The translations under genes and the position numbers were made by a program. A stretch of DNA of 64,000 nt from Ficedula albicollis (taxonomy: Eukaryota; Chordata; Aves; Passeriformes; Muscicapidae). The stretch is taken from assembly GCF_000247815.1 (NCBI RefSeq), contig NW_004775935.1:145483-209482 (forward strand), read 5' to 3'. Position 1 is the first letter of the stretch. Each line of letters begins with the position of its first letter. A model generated the notes under the pieces. It made no database searches and had not been told where the DNA came from. It saw only the letters and a list, made by a program, of their open reading frames with translations. This document shows, piece by piece, positions 25,165-40,600 of the stretch.

Positions 25165-25650
25165 ATGAGTGCTCTGTGAGACGCCAGCTGGAACCCTGCA
25201 CCCAGCTCTGGGGTCCCTGCACAGGAAGGACATGGATGTATTGGAGACAGTCCAGAGGAGGGTCAACAAAATAATCAGAGGGATGGAGCAGCTCTCCTGT
25301 GGGAGAAAGGCTGAGAGAATTGGGATTGTTCATTCTGGAGAAGAGAAGGCTTTGGGGTGACCCAGCTGTGACCTTCCAGTACCTGAAGGAAGCCTACAGG
25401 AAAAATGGCGAGAGACTCTTTACAAGAGCATGTAGTGACAGGACAAGGGGGGGTGGCTTCAGTGTGAAAGACAGTAAGTTTAATTTATATATTAGAGAGA
25501 ACTTTGTTGTGGGGTTTGTGGATGCCTCATACCTCTAAATGTTCAAGATCCATTTGGATGACACTCTGAACAACCTAATCCAGTTTTGCAAGGGGATTGG
25601 AACTAGATGATGTTTAAGGTCCACTGCAATCCAAACATTCTATGATATAT
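25165..25650 (+). mobile_element. CR1 LINE 3' end with ORF2 C-terminal remnant
   Basis: Plus-strand CR1 with about 200 bp of the end of ORF2 plus the 3' UTR. Visible peptide blocks are RKDMDVLETVQRRV, IRGMEQLSCG, RELGLFILEKRRL and VTFQYLKEAYRKNGERL, split over two frames by a frameshift near 25350. The 3' UTR ends with 'gatgatgtttaaggtccact' and 'attctatgatat', the CR1 terminus. Coding capacity is lost and the element is 5'-truncated. Confidence 0.88.
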
Positions 25651-27355
25651 CATAAAAAGTCAACATACATTTTAAGTGTAGTATACAGTATTTTTAATCA
25701 ACTTCAGAATCCACCCACTCCCAATATTGCTTGTTAATTAAGCACCTACATAATGAACACTGATTGATAAGTAGTGTTGTAGCATGGGCATCACCCCCAG
25801 CTCTAGGATTTCTTTAATAGAGGTACACCTACAAGTGACTGAAAATTCAAGATATAAAATCTGATTTCACCTGTCTATTTATAACTTCAAATGTATTCAT
25901 ATTATTCTCTAGCAATCCAAACTATGTAAGGCTATCAATAATATCCACTGCAGCTCTATGCCAAAAGCAGTATCACTTGCTGTCCCCCTTGCCAGGTGTA
26001 ATGTTTAATTATGTGACCTCAATTAACCAGCCTTAGATGAGAAGGAATTTCACATCCTTTCAATATCTGGTATTCTCATATCACCTGTGTAAACCCCATT
26101 TTTTTGCACCTTGAATGACAGGTATTTGATCTTCCTTTCTATTTTTTTGAATTTAACTATAATTGCTTAAAACAGTCTTTATTTGACCATTAGATCTAAG
26201 AATACTTACACTCCAGTACTATCAAGCTGTCTGTTTTCTAAGGAAAACTAAGGTTAACAGAAGTAACAACACCCTTAATGGTGGCAAAAGGACTTTTCAC
26301 AGCCAGATTCCTCCCTCTTGACACATTTCCAAGATCAAGGAAATGCCACTAATTATTTTGCTGAAGGTTTCAGGGTTTACACTTGAGAGGCAACCCTGTA
26401 AAATTTCCTTTCCATCAGTATGTGCAACTTGGGTTTAATCTGCTTTATATTGTAATTATTCTCAGTGAAGAAAATATCAAAACTTGCACTGTTGAACCAT
26501 AGAAGAAATAATGATGCTGTTTTTGCCTTGAAAAAAACCTTTGTTGTTTCCTCATGAAGCATAAGATATAGGGTATTATTTTCCAACAGCTGCTTTTATC
26601 AATACTTAAATAAGACTAAGGGAACAAAAATCACACTTAAAAGGCAGCAGAGGATTAATACTGTGCCTGTAGGATAATCAGTGGTGGTTCCATGATGTAC
26701 AAACGGAAAAAAAAATTACTTCTTGGCTGTATAATTGTGGATTTTAACAGATATGCTTATAAAACAATACTATTACAATACCACTGTAGATTACTAGTAA
26801 ATCATTATTACTCTATAATAGATGTGGAAAAAATGGGAGTATGAAGTAACATTCAATACTTTATTTTGAAGAACATTAATTTTATGGCCACCACTCTAGC
26901 TACTTGGTATCTTTGAGAAAGTGTCATTGCATGAGCTGAACATCTGTATTTCTAGCTAAAATCAAAAAGCAGTTCAACTCTTTGCCAAATATCTTCTCAG
27001 CACCACCCAGAAAACACGTTGCTAAATTCAAATTTTGCAAGTTATTCCTTATTCTTTATCAGTACTGCCTGGAAAAGTACATCACATAGTTTGCAACCAA
27101 GGACAGAACAACTCTGCACATAGCAATTTTACATAGGCAATAGTAGTTTATGCTCTCTCATGCTGCAAGAGTGTGATCCTCTTCAGAGACTTGCCCAACT
27201 GATGTAAGTCACCATTCAACTTTTTACCCAGCATACTATAGCTCAGGTGCATTTTTGCTATATAATCCCTCGAATATGGATCAAGATCTGAAGCCAGGGT
27301 ACAACACTGATACTTTAGTTTAAAAGCTAGTCACAAGGATTTTATCTTTAAAGAT
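25651..27355. other. unique AT-rich sequence, no gene seen
   Basis: No exon, transposon or tandem repeat recognised. Confidence 0.5.
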
Positions 27356-28204
27356 TGGAAGGATATAGTCACTTATTGAATATTTTTTGGACATATGTGT
27401 GAATGTGAATGTGCCACATAAGAATATAATTTACATCACAAATTGACTAGGCATTCATCAACTGCTGGAGATGTCATAAGAAGTGTATTGGATCACTTTT
27501 TTTTAGACCAATTATTGTTACATTTCTTCCTCTGTGCAGCATTTCCAACATCACATTTCCCTGTGCTTTAGCTCTATGTTTTTCAAGTAGTATGTAATTC
27601 ACTCAGTGAAAAATGTTTAAGAGCTCTGCTCTGTAATTATCTTCATCCTTGCAGCATTTCAAAAGAGATCTTCTATTTTTCTTCTGGTGATTGAGCATCA
27701 CATTTGCAAAAATGTGTTGGCCTATCACACAAAAGAGTTAACTCAGTAAATTCAGCAAATATAGTTTGGAGAATATGTAGCCATAAATCTCCAAGAAAAC
27801 AGGATTCAGACTCTGCAATAATTCTAGCACAAGTTTCAGTTAAGAAAAGATTTCAAGTAAGGATTTGGTATGGAGGGAAATAGAGATGTTTTTCATCATT
27901 CTCTGTATTAATACAGAAGTGAGGAACTGGGACTAACTCCAGATTGCTTTTAGGTGTTTGCAAAAGAGATGTCAGGAAGAACTTGAAGCTCTTAGTTTTA
28001 TTTTTTTGAGAAACATATGTCCCAATTGCTTTAGATTTTAATGTATGATGGCAGTTTTAAAGCTCCACAGTTAGCCTGAACTTCTTTCTTCAAAATAACA
28101 GTATATAATGAAAGCTTATCTATAAATAGTCATAATTTTCCTGTTGAGGATTTGAAAGGCACTGTTATGACTTTAATATAACATTAACTTCTGCTGATGT
28201 TTAG
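27356..28204. repeat. tandem duplication C, copy 1
   Basis: An 849-bp unit beginning 'tggaaggatatagtcactta' and ending 'ctgctgatgtttag' is repeated directly at 28205. The junction is gap-free. No repeat family is recognised at either breakpoint. Confidence 0.95.
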
Positions 28205-29053
28205 TGGAAGGATATAGTCACTTATTGAATATTTTTTGGACATATGTGTGAATGTGAATGTGCCACATAAGAATATAATTTACATCACAAATTGACTAGG
28301 CATTCATCAACTGCTGGAGATGTCATAAGAAGTGTATTGGATCACTTTTTTTTAGACCAATTATTGTTACATTTCTTCCTCTGTGCAGCATTTCCAACAT
28401 CACATTTCCCTGTGCTTTAGCTCTATGTTTTTCAAGTAGTATGTAATTCACTCAGTGAAAAATGTTTAAGAGCTCTGCTCTGTAATTATCTTCATCCTTG
28501 CAGCATTTCAAAAGAGATCTTCTATTTTTCTTCTGGTGATTGAGCATCACATTTGCAAAAATGTGTTGGCCTATCACACAAAAGAGTTAACTCAGTAAAT
28601 TCAGCAAATATAGTTTGGAGAATATGTAGCCATAAATCTCCAAGAAAACAGGATTCAGACTCTGCAATAATTCTAGCACAAGTTTCAGTTAAGAAAAGAT
28701 TTCAAGTAAGGATTTGGTATGGAGGGAAATAGAGATGTTTTTCATCATTCTCTGTATTAATACAGAAGTGAGGAACTGGGACTAACTCCAGATTGCTTTT
28801 AGGTGTTTGCAAAAGAGATGTCAGGAAGAACTTGAAGCTCTTAGTTTTATTTTTTTGAGAAACATATGTCCCAATTGCTTTAGATTTTAATGTATGATGG
28901 TAGTTTTAAAGCTCCACAGTTAGCCTGAACTTCTTTCTTCAAAATAACAGTATATAATGAAAGCTTATCTGTAAATAGTCATAATTTTCCTGTTGAGGAT
29001 TTGAAAGGCACTGTTATGACTTTAATAAAACATTAACTTCTGCTGATGTTTAG
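28205..29053. repeat. tandem duplication C, copy 2
   Basis: Second 849-bp copy. I found three substitutions and no indel: 'atggcagttt'/'atggtagttt', 'atctataaat'/'atctgtaaat' and 'aatataacat'/'aataaaacat', about 99.6% identity. Confidence 0.95.
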
Positions 29054-30761
29054 AATGGTTTCTCCCAATTTCACAAATTTTTTTCACTAGATTTTGCAAG
29101 CAGGATTAGGAAAATACAATATCTTTTAATTGAATTGCTATTATGGCAGGATTTGCAATGAGCCTTTTAAGGCACTTCATTTTATGGATTGCTATAACAC
29201 TTAAACATGTGTTTGTATATCCATGCATGTAAGTAAATATTTATGCTCTGGAAACACATACCTGGACAAGGGAAATACAGCTACTACAAAACTTAGTTTT
29301 AAGATTCTGTTTTATAATATTGTCAAAGTCCTAGATAGAAATACCATTTTCTGACATAGTTTTTTCCTACTGTTTCTATTTCCCTATCCTTTCTTGAAGC
29401 ATGAGTAAGACAATTGTGAGATACCTGCATGACAACACGTATACATGGTGAAATCAAAGTTTAAGGCTCTTTCTACGGCTACATCTAACTTTAACAACTT
29501 CAGACTTTTGTTTCCTAAGTCTTTCCATCTTTGGCAATTTTCTGCATGCCTCAGTTTCTTACCTTTTGTGGCTATTTTCCTAAAAGCAATCAGAGTAAAT
29601 TCTTCAGGTCATGGGAGCAGTGAAGTCTCAGGCAGACTGGCAGGTATAACTGCTCTCATTTCATCCATTTCAGTTAGTCAAAGCAGAGGTTTGAAAGGAA
29701 TTAAAATCAGGCTCATTTGTGATTTTCCTCTTCTGCTGAGAAGCATCACTCAAGACTCACCTGTGTGTCTGGGATGCCATGCTGAAAGATCACTTGCGGT
29801 ATTTCAAATATCTAGGTACCCGTAAATGGCTTTCTGAAAAAGTACTGTTAATAAAGACTGCTACTTTAAGAGTTTGGCTAGATGAGGTCTAAAAGACATA
29901 GATACACAGCCAGAGATCACCCATACCCTAGCAAAGCTTAAATTTGCCTGGCTTGTGCAACCAGCACTGCCTTCACAGGACCTTAAGCTTTGTGTAGTAA
30001 GTGCTGTACATCAGAAGAAAAAAAAAGCAGAGCTATTAAGAGCATGTGAGAGCCAAGACTGAAGTTCCTGTCCTCAAAGCCTTATCCCTAGCCATGACAT
30101 TTCCTCCATTTCCCCATCTTTTGGAATGGACACAGAGGGTACATTTCTTCGGCAGCCAGAACTAAACCTGTACAAACTGGCCAGACTGATAAATACCTGC
30201 TCGTATCTGTACCACCTCTGTACTGTACTTCAAGCTACCTCTGCTGACTTTTATTATCCCAAACATTGTAATATTAAAATTGCTGATGCATATTTTTTTA
30301 ATGGAGTAATGGTCAAAATTCTGATAAATTACAGTGGGTGTTGTTTTTGATAATTTAACATAATGGATGCAGCCTTTTCACTAAAGTAGCAATTAAGTCA
30401 TCACTGTTCCCTGGCCTACACAATTTTTTGTGTCTCAGTTTATTGCTCTTACCTTCAGAACTATTTTGCCACAAATCTGACACCAAAGTCAGAACCCATG
30501 CAGGAAAAACTGGTAGAAAAACAAAGGTCATTTACTGAAGCTCTTTTTTAATATGTTCCATAGACATTAAAATAGTTGCAATTAGCTCTGCATCTAAAAC
30601 ATTGTTCCTCCCTGCAGTCATTATTGCTGCAGGTACATGTCTCTTTCAGTCTATTTTAACTCTAAATAAAGAATATGTCCAAGGACATACAATCAGAATC
30701 ATCTGTCTTTCAGGTGCTTCAGTTGCATTGCTTATCTTTTCATTCCTGGTTTGATTACAAG

Positions 30762-30762
<1 letters not shown>
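29054..30762. other. unique sequence, no gene recognised
   Basis: Holds a 126-residue plus-strand frame (29445-29825) with no domain I recognise and no clear exon boundaries. I treat it as chance. Confidence 0.45.

Positions 30763-30793
<31 letters not shown>
30763..30793. repeat. (TA)n dinucleotide microsatellite
   Basis: About 15 pure TA units. Confidence 0.95.
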
Positions 30794-30795
<2 letters not shown>

Positions 30796-30965
30796 CCATA
30801 TTAATGTCATATGTGTCTCTTCTTTTTCATAGAAGCCAATGAACTGATGCAACACCAACTTCCATTACAAATTATTGTTGTTCTGGTTATGGTGGGGTTA
30901 TTTTTTTTTTTTAATTCCATTGCTGTGGCTGCTACTATTAATACTAAAGTAGTGTATGTCATATA

Positions 30966-32070
30966 ATCATAGACTCACGGACTAGCCTTGTTTGGGAGGC
31001 ATCTTGAAGATCAGCTCATTCCAGCACTGGATGCAGCACTGCACTGTTCACAGAGCAGAGCAGAGGGGCAGAATCCCCTCCCTCCCCTGCTGCTCACACT
31101 GCTTTGGATGCAGCCCAGGACGTGTTTGGCTTTCTGGGCTGGGATTGCCCATGGCTGGGTCATGTCCAGCCTCTCCTCCACCAGCACCCCCAAGTCCTTC
31201 TCCCCAGGGTTACTCTGCATCTGTTCATCCCCCAGCCTGTGTTGGTACCACGAATTGCCCCAACCCAGGTTCAGGACGTTGCATTTGGTCTTGTGAAACC
31301 TCATGAGATTTCCATGGGCACACTCCTCAAGCTTGTTCAGTCTCTCTGGATGGCATCCCATCCTTCAGTGTCTGTCAACCACATGATTCAACTTGGTGTC
31401 ATCAGCAAATTTGCAAAGGTTGCACTTGACCACTTTGTCTATGTCATTAATGAAGATATTAAATAACACTGGTCCCCATAAGCACCCCTGACGGACACCA
31501 CTTGTCACTGATGTCCATCACGACTCTGAGACGTTGACCCCTGCACTCTCAATGTGACTGTCTAACTACTTTCTTATCCATCAAAACCATCTCTCTCCAA
31601 TTTAGTGAGAAGTATATTGTAGAGTCTGTGTTAAAGTCTTTACAGAATTCCAGATAAATGACACCTGTAGACCTTCCCTTGTCCACTGATGAAGTCACTC
31701 CACTACAGAAGGCCACTAGCTTGTTCAGGCAGGACTTGTCTTTGGTGAAGCTGTGCTGGCTGTCGTGAATCACCATCCTGTCCTCCACGTGCCTTAACAT
31801 AGTTTCTAGGATGTTATATTTCATATCTCCCACGCATAACAGTGAACCTGACAGTTTTCAGAGTCCTCTTTTCTCCTCTTTTAAAGATAGGTACAGTATT
31901 TTCCTTTTTCCAGTCCCCTAGGACAACCAACTGCAATGACTTTTCAAATGTCTTGGAGAGTAACTTGGGAGCTACATCAGCAAGTTCCCTCTGGACTCTG
32001 GGGTGCATCATATTAGGTCCCATAGCCTTGTGTAACTTACCCTTTCACAGCAGATCAAAAAGGGGTCATT
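30966..32070 (-). mobile_element. CR1 LINE, 3' half with decayed reverse transcriptase
   Basis: About 1.1 kb of minus-strand CR1. From high to low coordinate, the reverse-strand translation shows consecutive RT blocks in different frames: MHPRVQRELADVAPKLL and VPIFKRGEK (about 31880-32010); then [38 protein letters not shown] and [10 protein letters not shown] (31620-31810); then NLMRFHKTKCNVLNLG, YQHRLGDEQ, EKDLGVLVEERLDM and KAKHVLGCIQSSV (31060-31310). Several frameshifts separate them, and a key aspartate region of the RT palm is altered (FCKDFNT). The 3' end is at 30966 ('atcatagactcacgg'). It is a dead, 5'-truncated LINE copy. Confidence 0.9.
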
Positions 32071-32889
32071 AGGCTTTTATCTCAAGCCTCATATCTGATG
32101 AGAACAATTGTCAAATTCTCTCCTCCCAGTTTAGCTTTGAAGATTCCATTATTTCCTTTTAATATTCCTAAACGGATTAGGAATGGAAGCTAACATACCA
32201 AAACCATTTCCCTTGCTCCTGATCTTATGCATGGCCTTAGACAAAACATTGACTTTCCCTATTTGTTTTGAGTAGTAATAGTAGTGACAGCGGAAGTGAG
32301 AACTCTCAACACTTTCACCATGGCTTTGCAAAATGCCTGTATGCATTGGCTTCCATAGGGCTTTCCCAGCAATCCAAAATTAGACACAGATCAAGTTTTT
32401 CCCAATCTCCCTAAAAAGTTTGTGATTTGTCAAGGAAGTTAATACAAGCATATACTTCTGATAGGACCTCTAAGTTGTTACTCCAAATTTTAAAGTTATT
32501 TGAGAAATGGGTGTTCATGTGTCCCTCAGTGTATAACTCCATAATAAGAAAACAGAGTCACAGAAATTAAAATCAATTTTGGTTACCTACACCAGCTCCT
32601 GTAAGTGGGCTCAAAGTGTTTCCATAATTTCTTTGATAAAGTAACCCTCCTCCATTCAGGAAGAAATTGCAAGAGAGGTTGCCAAATACCAGCACAGCCT
32701 TGTGTGCTTCTTTTGCACATTTTACATTTCGTGAGGAGGGAAGAAGCCACACACAGCAATTATTTTTCTGAGAGGACATGCCAAGAGCTTCCTCCATGTC
32801 TGACAAAAACCAACCAGTGATTAGTTTTGAGAACTGACAACCTGTTAAACCACTGAGAAAGCTGAACACGACACTGCGAACATGCATGT
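32071..32889. other. unique sequence, no gene seen
   Basis: Short frames only; no recognised repeat. Confidence 0.5.
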
Positions 32890-33024
32890 TAAAAACAAAC
32901 AAGCCCAGAAAAAGATCTCTTGCTTTCCGGATTCTAGAGAGAGGATTTCTCCAGCCCCGCTCCCGGCAGGGTGGCTGGGCAGGGGAGAGGAGGCCACAAG
33001 GCCCTGGCCAAGGCTGGGCCAGCC

Positions 33025-35572
<2,548 letters not shown>

Positions 35573-36540
35573 TGCCCTGTGGCTGCTGACATCTCACCGA
35601 CGTTGATCCCTTCCTCATTACTGGCCCAGGCCAAGCCAGGGTCAATGGGGCCCTCAGAGCCGCCACAGGCCAAGCCAGGCCCCTCTGCCATGGCCCAAAT
35701 GGCCCAACAGCCGTCGAAGAATTCTCCACCATAAACAGCTCTGGCCACCCAGCAGGGATCTCATGACTATCTGCAGGCCTTGGCAAAATATTATCTCTTT
35801 CAGTGCACAGAGACCTGCAAGCCTTGATTCTCTCTCTCAACTGAGGGAAAAGGACAGAGTGAAGACACGTAGAGAAACAACATGAAGGCACCAAGGTCAG
35901 TAAGGAAGGAGGCAAGTCCCGGATGGGAGGGGACGAGCCTTCTTCCTGGGCTGAAATTCTCTTGAGACAACACTGAAGATATCATGATTGATACATCAGA
36001 CTCTTTTTCCCTGTGACTCATTGAAAAGCATGGGGTGGAGTGTTCAAATTGTAGACATGAGCAAAGGCATCCATGGTGAACAAGCAGATGTTGAAGTAGC
36101 TGTGATCCCATGAGAATTTTGAATAGAGAAGAGAGAAGACTGATGAAGACCCTTTGCCCCTAGGGAAGAAGACCTCTGTTCCCAGAGACAAAGATGATCT
36201 CAGAGATAGATGAAGAGAACCTTTTGTTTTGAACAGCTCATCCTTAAAATAGCACCCCCATAAGTTTGACATGGCTCATAAATGCAGCTGTGGGAAGACT
36301 GAAGTGATGGGAGGGACTTCATGATTGCAGGTTTCCGAGTGGCTGCTATTTGTGGAAATTAAAAGGCATGAGAAAACTGTTTTCTTGTGGAGAAGTCTCC
36401 ATAGAGGTAAGAGAGACTCCTCTCCCTAAGTGAGCTGAAGAAAGACTATTCTAGAGGTGATACTCCTAGACTAAAGGTGGGAAAGAAGAGAGGGTGTGAG
36501 GGGAGGAGAAGTGTTCTGAAGGTTTTGTTCTGATTCTTGT
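35573..36540 (+). mobile_element. body of the LTR-like element downstream of the minisatellite
   Basis: Non-tandem sequence between the minisatellite and the polyadenylation signal. Overlapping minus-strand frames (35556-35915, 35800-36111, 36018-36272) have no recognisable domain and are probably incidental. I include the stretch in the LTR-like element because it is continuous with the recognisable 3' end. Confidence 0.4.
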
Positions 36541-36649
36541 TATTGTTTTTTTTTTTTATTGTTCTGTTAATAAAGTTTTACTTTATATTCTTTAAAGTTT
36601 GATCCTGCTTTTCCTTCCTCCTAATTCTATCTCACAGCAGGAAATAAGT

Positions 36650-36770
36650 AAATAATTCTAGTGGGTACATTGGAAATTTGGCAAGCACTAAACCCACCAC
36701 ATAAATTGGTGTGTTAGCTGGGAAATCCCAAATGGGCAAACCAAAACCACTACATGAAATTGGTGTTTCC
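36650..36770. repeat. imperfect duplicate of the LTR 3' border
   Basis: Two related blocks about 53 bp apart: 'ctaaacccaccaca' + 'taaattggtgtg' (ending about 36713), then 'ccaaaaccactaca' + 'tgaaattggtgtttc' (36741-36769). Each looks like an LTR terminus followed by the same 'aaattggtgt' sequence, so the LTR edge plus adjacent leader seems to have been duplicated. The true boundary is therefore either 36701 or 36754. Confidence 0.55.
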
Positions 36771-37180
36771 GCCCGGTTTCATACTGCAACTGCCACAGGT
36801 CAGGACCTGTCCTGCCTTAGCAATCTGTACTCTGTTAAGTGGAGAGACGTGTGAGCATAACGGCAGTTCCAGCCACGGTACTGCTGTTGGAGTCAGTGAG
36901 TCAGGGGTCTCTCTGAATTCTTCAGAGAGAAATCAGAGTGCAGGGATTGAATTAAAGCCTGTGGCTGGATTGAAGTATATTAAGCCGCTCACACATAAAG
37001 TAGACGTTTAAGTAGAAGTACGTTAGTAAGTTTTAGGGTGAGCTCTAATGCTTTTAGTAAGTGAAAGGTTTCAAATGCCAAAGTTGCAGTGTGAGTCCTA
37101 GTGAAGGTTGAAAACATACTGATATTTTCAGTAGAGTTTCCAGGACCACAGTTGTAGACAGTCCTTAGACAAAATAAAGC
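36755..37180. other. sequence between two LTR-like elements
   Basis: May be ERV leader/internal sequence (it starts 'tgaaattggtgtttccgccc') or host sequence. No gag or pol peptide is visible. Confidence 0.35.
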
Positions 37181-37606
37181 TGTAGTAAAAATATTGCTTA
37201 CATTTTTCAGATAGAACAAGATAGGTCGTATGCATAGTTTATACGTAACCTGGCATGTTAAGAAACTGGTATTCTAATAGGTTAAGGAGTGGTGGTCCTA
37301 GTTGCGTCCTAGCTTGCTGGAAAAATCCTATATAAGAGTATGAACTGGGGAGGGTTGGGGCTTTTCAGCCATCTGCTTTTAGCCATTGGCTTTTTCCAGG
37401 GCTTTTAGCCATTTGTTCTTGCCTTTTGCTTTTGCTTTTGCTACTGCTTTTGCCATTGCTTTCCTACTTGCCTTTTGAGCCTGATGTGCTTTGTATTAAG
37501 ATGTGCTTTGTAATAAATAACCTTTTTAGCAACTATTAGCTGCTTGCTCATTTAAGATAACCCGACGAAGTTGGAGCCAAGAGCTCCAGAGGTTAATAAC
37601 CTCACA
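37181..37606 (+). mobile_element. LTR-like sequence, second family (copy 1)
   Basis: Starts TGTAGTAAAA at 37181 and ends ...ACCTCACA at 37606. It has a TATATAAG box at 37329-37336, AATAAA at 37512-37517 about 180 bp downstream, and a T/GC-rich 'cttttgcttttgc' R-like region between them. This is promoter-plus-polyadenylation architecture typical of an LTR, but I do not recognise the family and see no target-site duplication. The 4106-bp tandem duplication starts two bases inside its 5' end, so the second copy (from 41289) has lost the initial TG. Confidence 0.5.
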
Positions 37607-40600
37607 ACTGCAAGTAAGAGCATGGACATACAGGTAGGGGCCATGAAGAAGCCAGTACATTATCAACTGGCAGCTGAGCTTACCTTATTTGTGTAGCCAT
37701 GCCCCAAGCCACCACTAGAATAAACCACCTACTAATAAAGCATTAATATACAGCAGGTGCCTAATTACGTAGACTGAGTTACAACAGGCCCTCATTTTCA
37801 TGTGAAAAATTGTGGGTTTTGAAAAATTGTGGTTTTTGAAAATCCTAGCTGCAGGCTTTGCAGAAACGGTATGCTGTCATATCAAAACCCAGTCACATCA
37901 GGTATCCTGGTCCTTGGTATAATACAAGACTCAGGGGGACTGATCAGTTTAAAAGGAGAAACTAGTCTGCCCCAGGCAAAAAAATAATTCAGAGCAACAC
38001 TAATTCACACAACCAAATGGAATAAGACAGCAAGCTTTCTGCTCTATCGATAATCTTACTCTTTCTTCAGCTTCCCTCCTCCCCTACAGGGAGAGAAAAA
38101 AAAGGAAGAAATCTACTTCTACCAGCTAACACAGCTTCAGGGGATTATTTTTGTTCCCCTAAACTCCAGTTTGGTTCAGAACAGTTTTCCTACCGCAAAC
38201 AAAATTCTACATATATATGTTATGTAAATAGGAAGCATTACAGGAAAGAAAATGTATTGGTCTTCCCTTGCACAGACATACTATCCTTCATTTCCAACCA
38301 AAGAAAGTTCTATCTGAACAGCTCATTAAAGGGATTAAATACGTTGTCTTTAATTCCTCTAAACCCAGCAAAAGCAATTCCAGATACCGTAGTATTTCAT
38401 ACATCCAAAAACACCACCAGTTCAGGCACCAAGGAAGCTCAGTTCCTGCAACAAAATCACACTGTTACACTAGGCAGTGGGGGTCTTCCCTTCTCCCCAC
38501 TCCCATTTCCCTTGCTGCAATCAACAACTAAATTGATCTGACACTTCATCCATATAGTAAGGACCCCAGAGAGAGGGGATGTATGCCCTCTGTGGAGTGC
38601 ATTGGGGAAGAGTGGACCTGTGTGGGCGGCAGGGGATTGGGGGGAAGATAAAGGGTTCAAAAGTAAAGTCATCAAAAATAATGAGAGTGCTCTGCCCAGC
38701 TTCCACTGTAGCAGAGGAGCAAAGTGCCCTTTCAAATAGGGTGTCCCAGTCCACCGCTGAAATAACTGGTCATAGAAAGCTGCAAGCAAATTGCCTTGAC
38801 GAGGCTGTTACTGTTGTTAAGAGTTCAAAGGTTTTGGACACTAGGTCAGCGGCTGCCAATCAAGCAGACAGAAAAAGCTGCTCATTGAGCCTGTGATTTC
38901 TACCTAGGCCGCTATTATCCCTGACTATTCCTGTACCTCAGCAGCTCCTCTGATTAAACTAGCCTCCCTTTTACATCTCTTTCAGAGTGAGATTCACACA
39001 CTAATTAGTTGCCTGCTCTCCACTGGGATGTCAGACCCTCAGTCAATTTATCTCTATTTCAGCCTGCTCAGAGTGACTTCCCCAGTTATCAAAATTTAAT
39101 CATGCCTTCAAAAATGTTGAAAAGTGGTCATTAGAGGCAAAAGGCCACAGGATACAATATTCATTTTTCTCTATCTTCCAGTCATCCAGCTGGCATCTAT
39201 AATGGATATCCTGGGGGCTGTGAGAACACGTTGATTTATGCAACCTTGCTCTTGCTCTCACTGTGGTGCACCAGCCTGCTTTAAAGAACAGGTTTTAACA
39301 AGGTCTGAGGTGGGAGGACATTAATCATGGTAGCATTGTATGTGAAAAAGGGTGCTGTGTAGTCAGAAGAACCCCCTACAGCAGGGCAGTTAGATTTTTT
39401 TACCACATTCTCCGAGATAAAGGAGAGTTTGACAATTGATTAGACCTTTCTGTAACCTTGCAGTCCTGTGAAATGATGAGAGAGAGAAAGGGAGGGGAAA
39501 GAACAGTGAGAGGGGGAGGGAGAGAGAGACAGAGAATGATTCTCATACTGACGGTCTTAAATGTGCAATAACTTTATGATTCTTGACTGAAACTGGCTAT
39601 CAAAATCAGTCCCAACTCAATACAGTCTAAAAAAGAAGATCATTCTTTGAATAAGAGTCTTTTCAGCTGTACATGTCAGAGGCAATCACGGGCACCAGCA
39701 GCCTGCAGTGACTTCCCTGAATACTCTGTATTGCACAGTGAAACCCTGATATAAATGGCATTGGATAACATCAATCCAAGCTGTAACATTCCAAAGTAGG
39801 TTTCAGCAAAATCAACAGTGATGAATTGAAATTTGTTGACAATAGGCTGGGGAGTGAAGGGGAGCGGGGGAGGGTAGTGGTGGTGTGATTATTATTCTCT
39901 CTTTTTCTTCCTTGAAACTAGAGGAATGATTTCCAAACCTTGGTGCGCGCAACTGAATGCATACATTTGCATGTGATGAGCCAATGCAGAATATGAAGGC
40001 AAAATCTGAGTGTGCAAATCAGAGACTTGCTTTGCCCGTGGAGGGTTCCCTGGTGAGCAATGCATATGTAAACGAATGTAGAAAACTGGTCTCACCTAAT
40101 TTGTTTACTCTACCATGGCATCAGACGTTTTTTCCCTTGACCAACAGACAGGAGTGGAGGGTCATAACTTAAGAGTGGCTGAAGCAGGACACAGAATGTT
40201 CTGCCTACTCCTTACCCACTCTGTCAACGTGACTTAATCCTTAGCTGCAATCCCCCTGCTATTTCAGTCCTGAGCTTTACTCTCTATCAGATGCAATATT
40301 TGCCATTTTCCATTATCCTGTCCTGGGATCTCTCAAGCTGAAGAAGTCTCCGGAGCTCTCTCCCTCCCTCCTTGCTGATACTTGAGACCCTGGGGGTAAA
40401 TGTTCAGCACAGTATGCAGGCATTGAGCTGAACAACTCATTACTTTTATGGGGAGGAGAATGCGACTAATCCTCATATCATGCTGGAAATTTAACCCTGG
40501 ATGTTATAAGACCCTGTTCTTTTCCACAGACAGAATTAAAATGAGCTGGAGAGAATGTAGAGAAAAAAAAGTTTCAAAAGCATTTTCCATCTTGGCATTG

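Noticed and set aside
29445..29825. 126-residue plus-strand frame
   Set aside because: No domain, no codon or splice evidence, no conservation visible; consistent with chance in 64 kb.
38257..38896. Overlapping frames repeated identically at 42363-43002, looking like a conserved gene pair
   Set aside because: The identity is only due to the 4106-bp duplication; frames overlap on both strands without coding signs.
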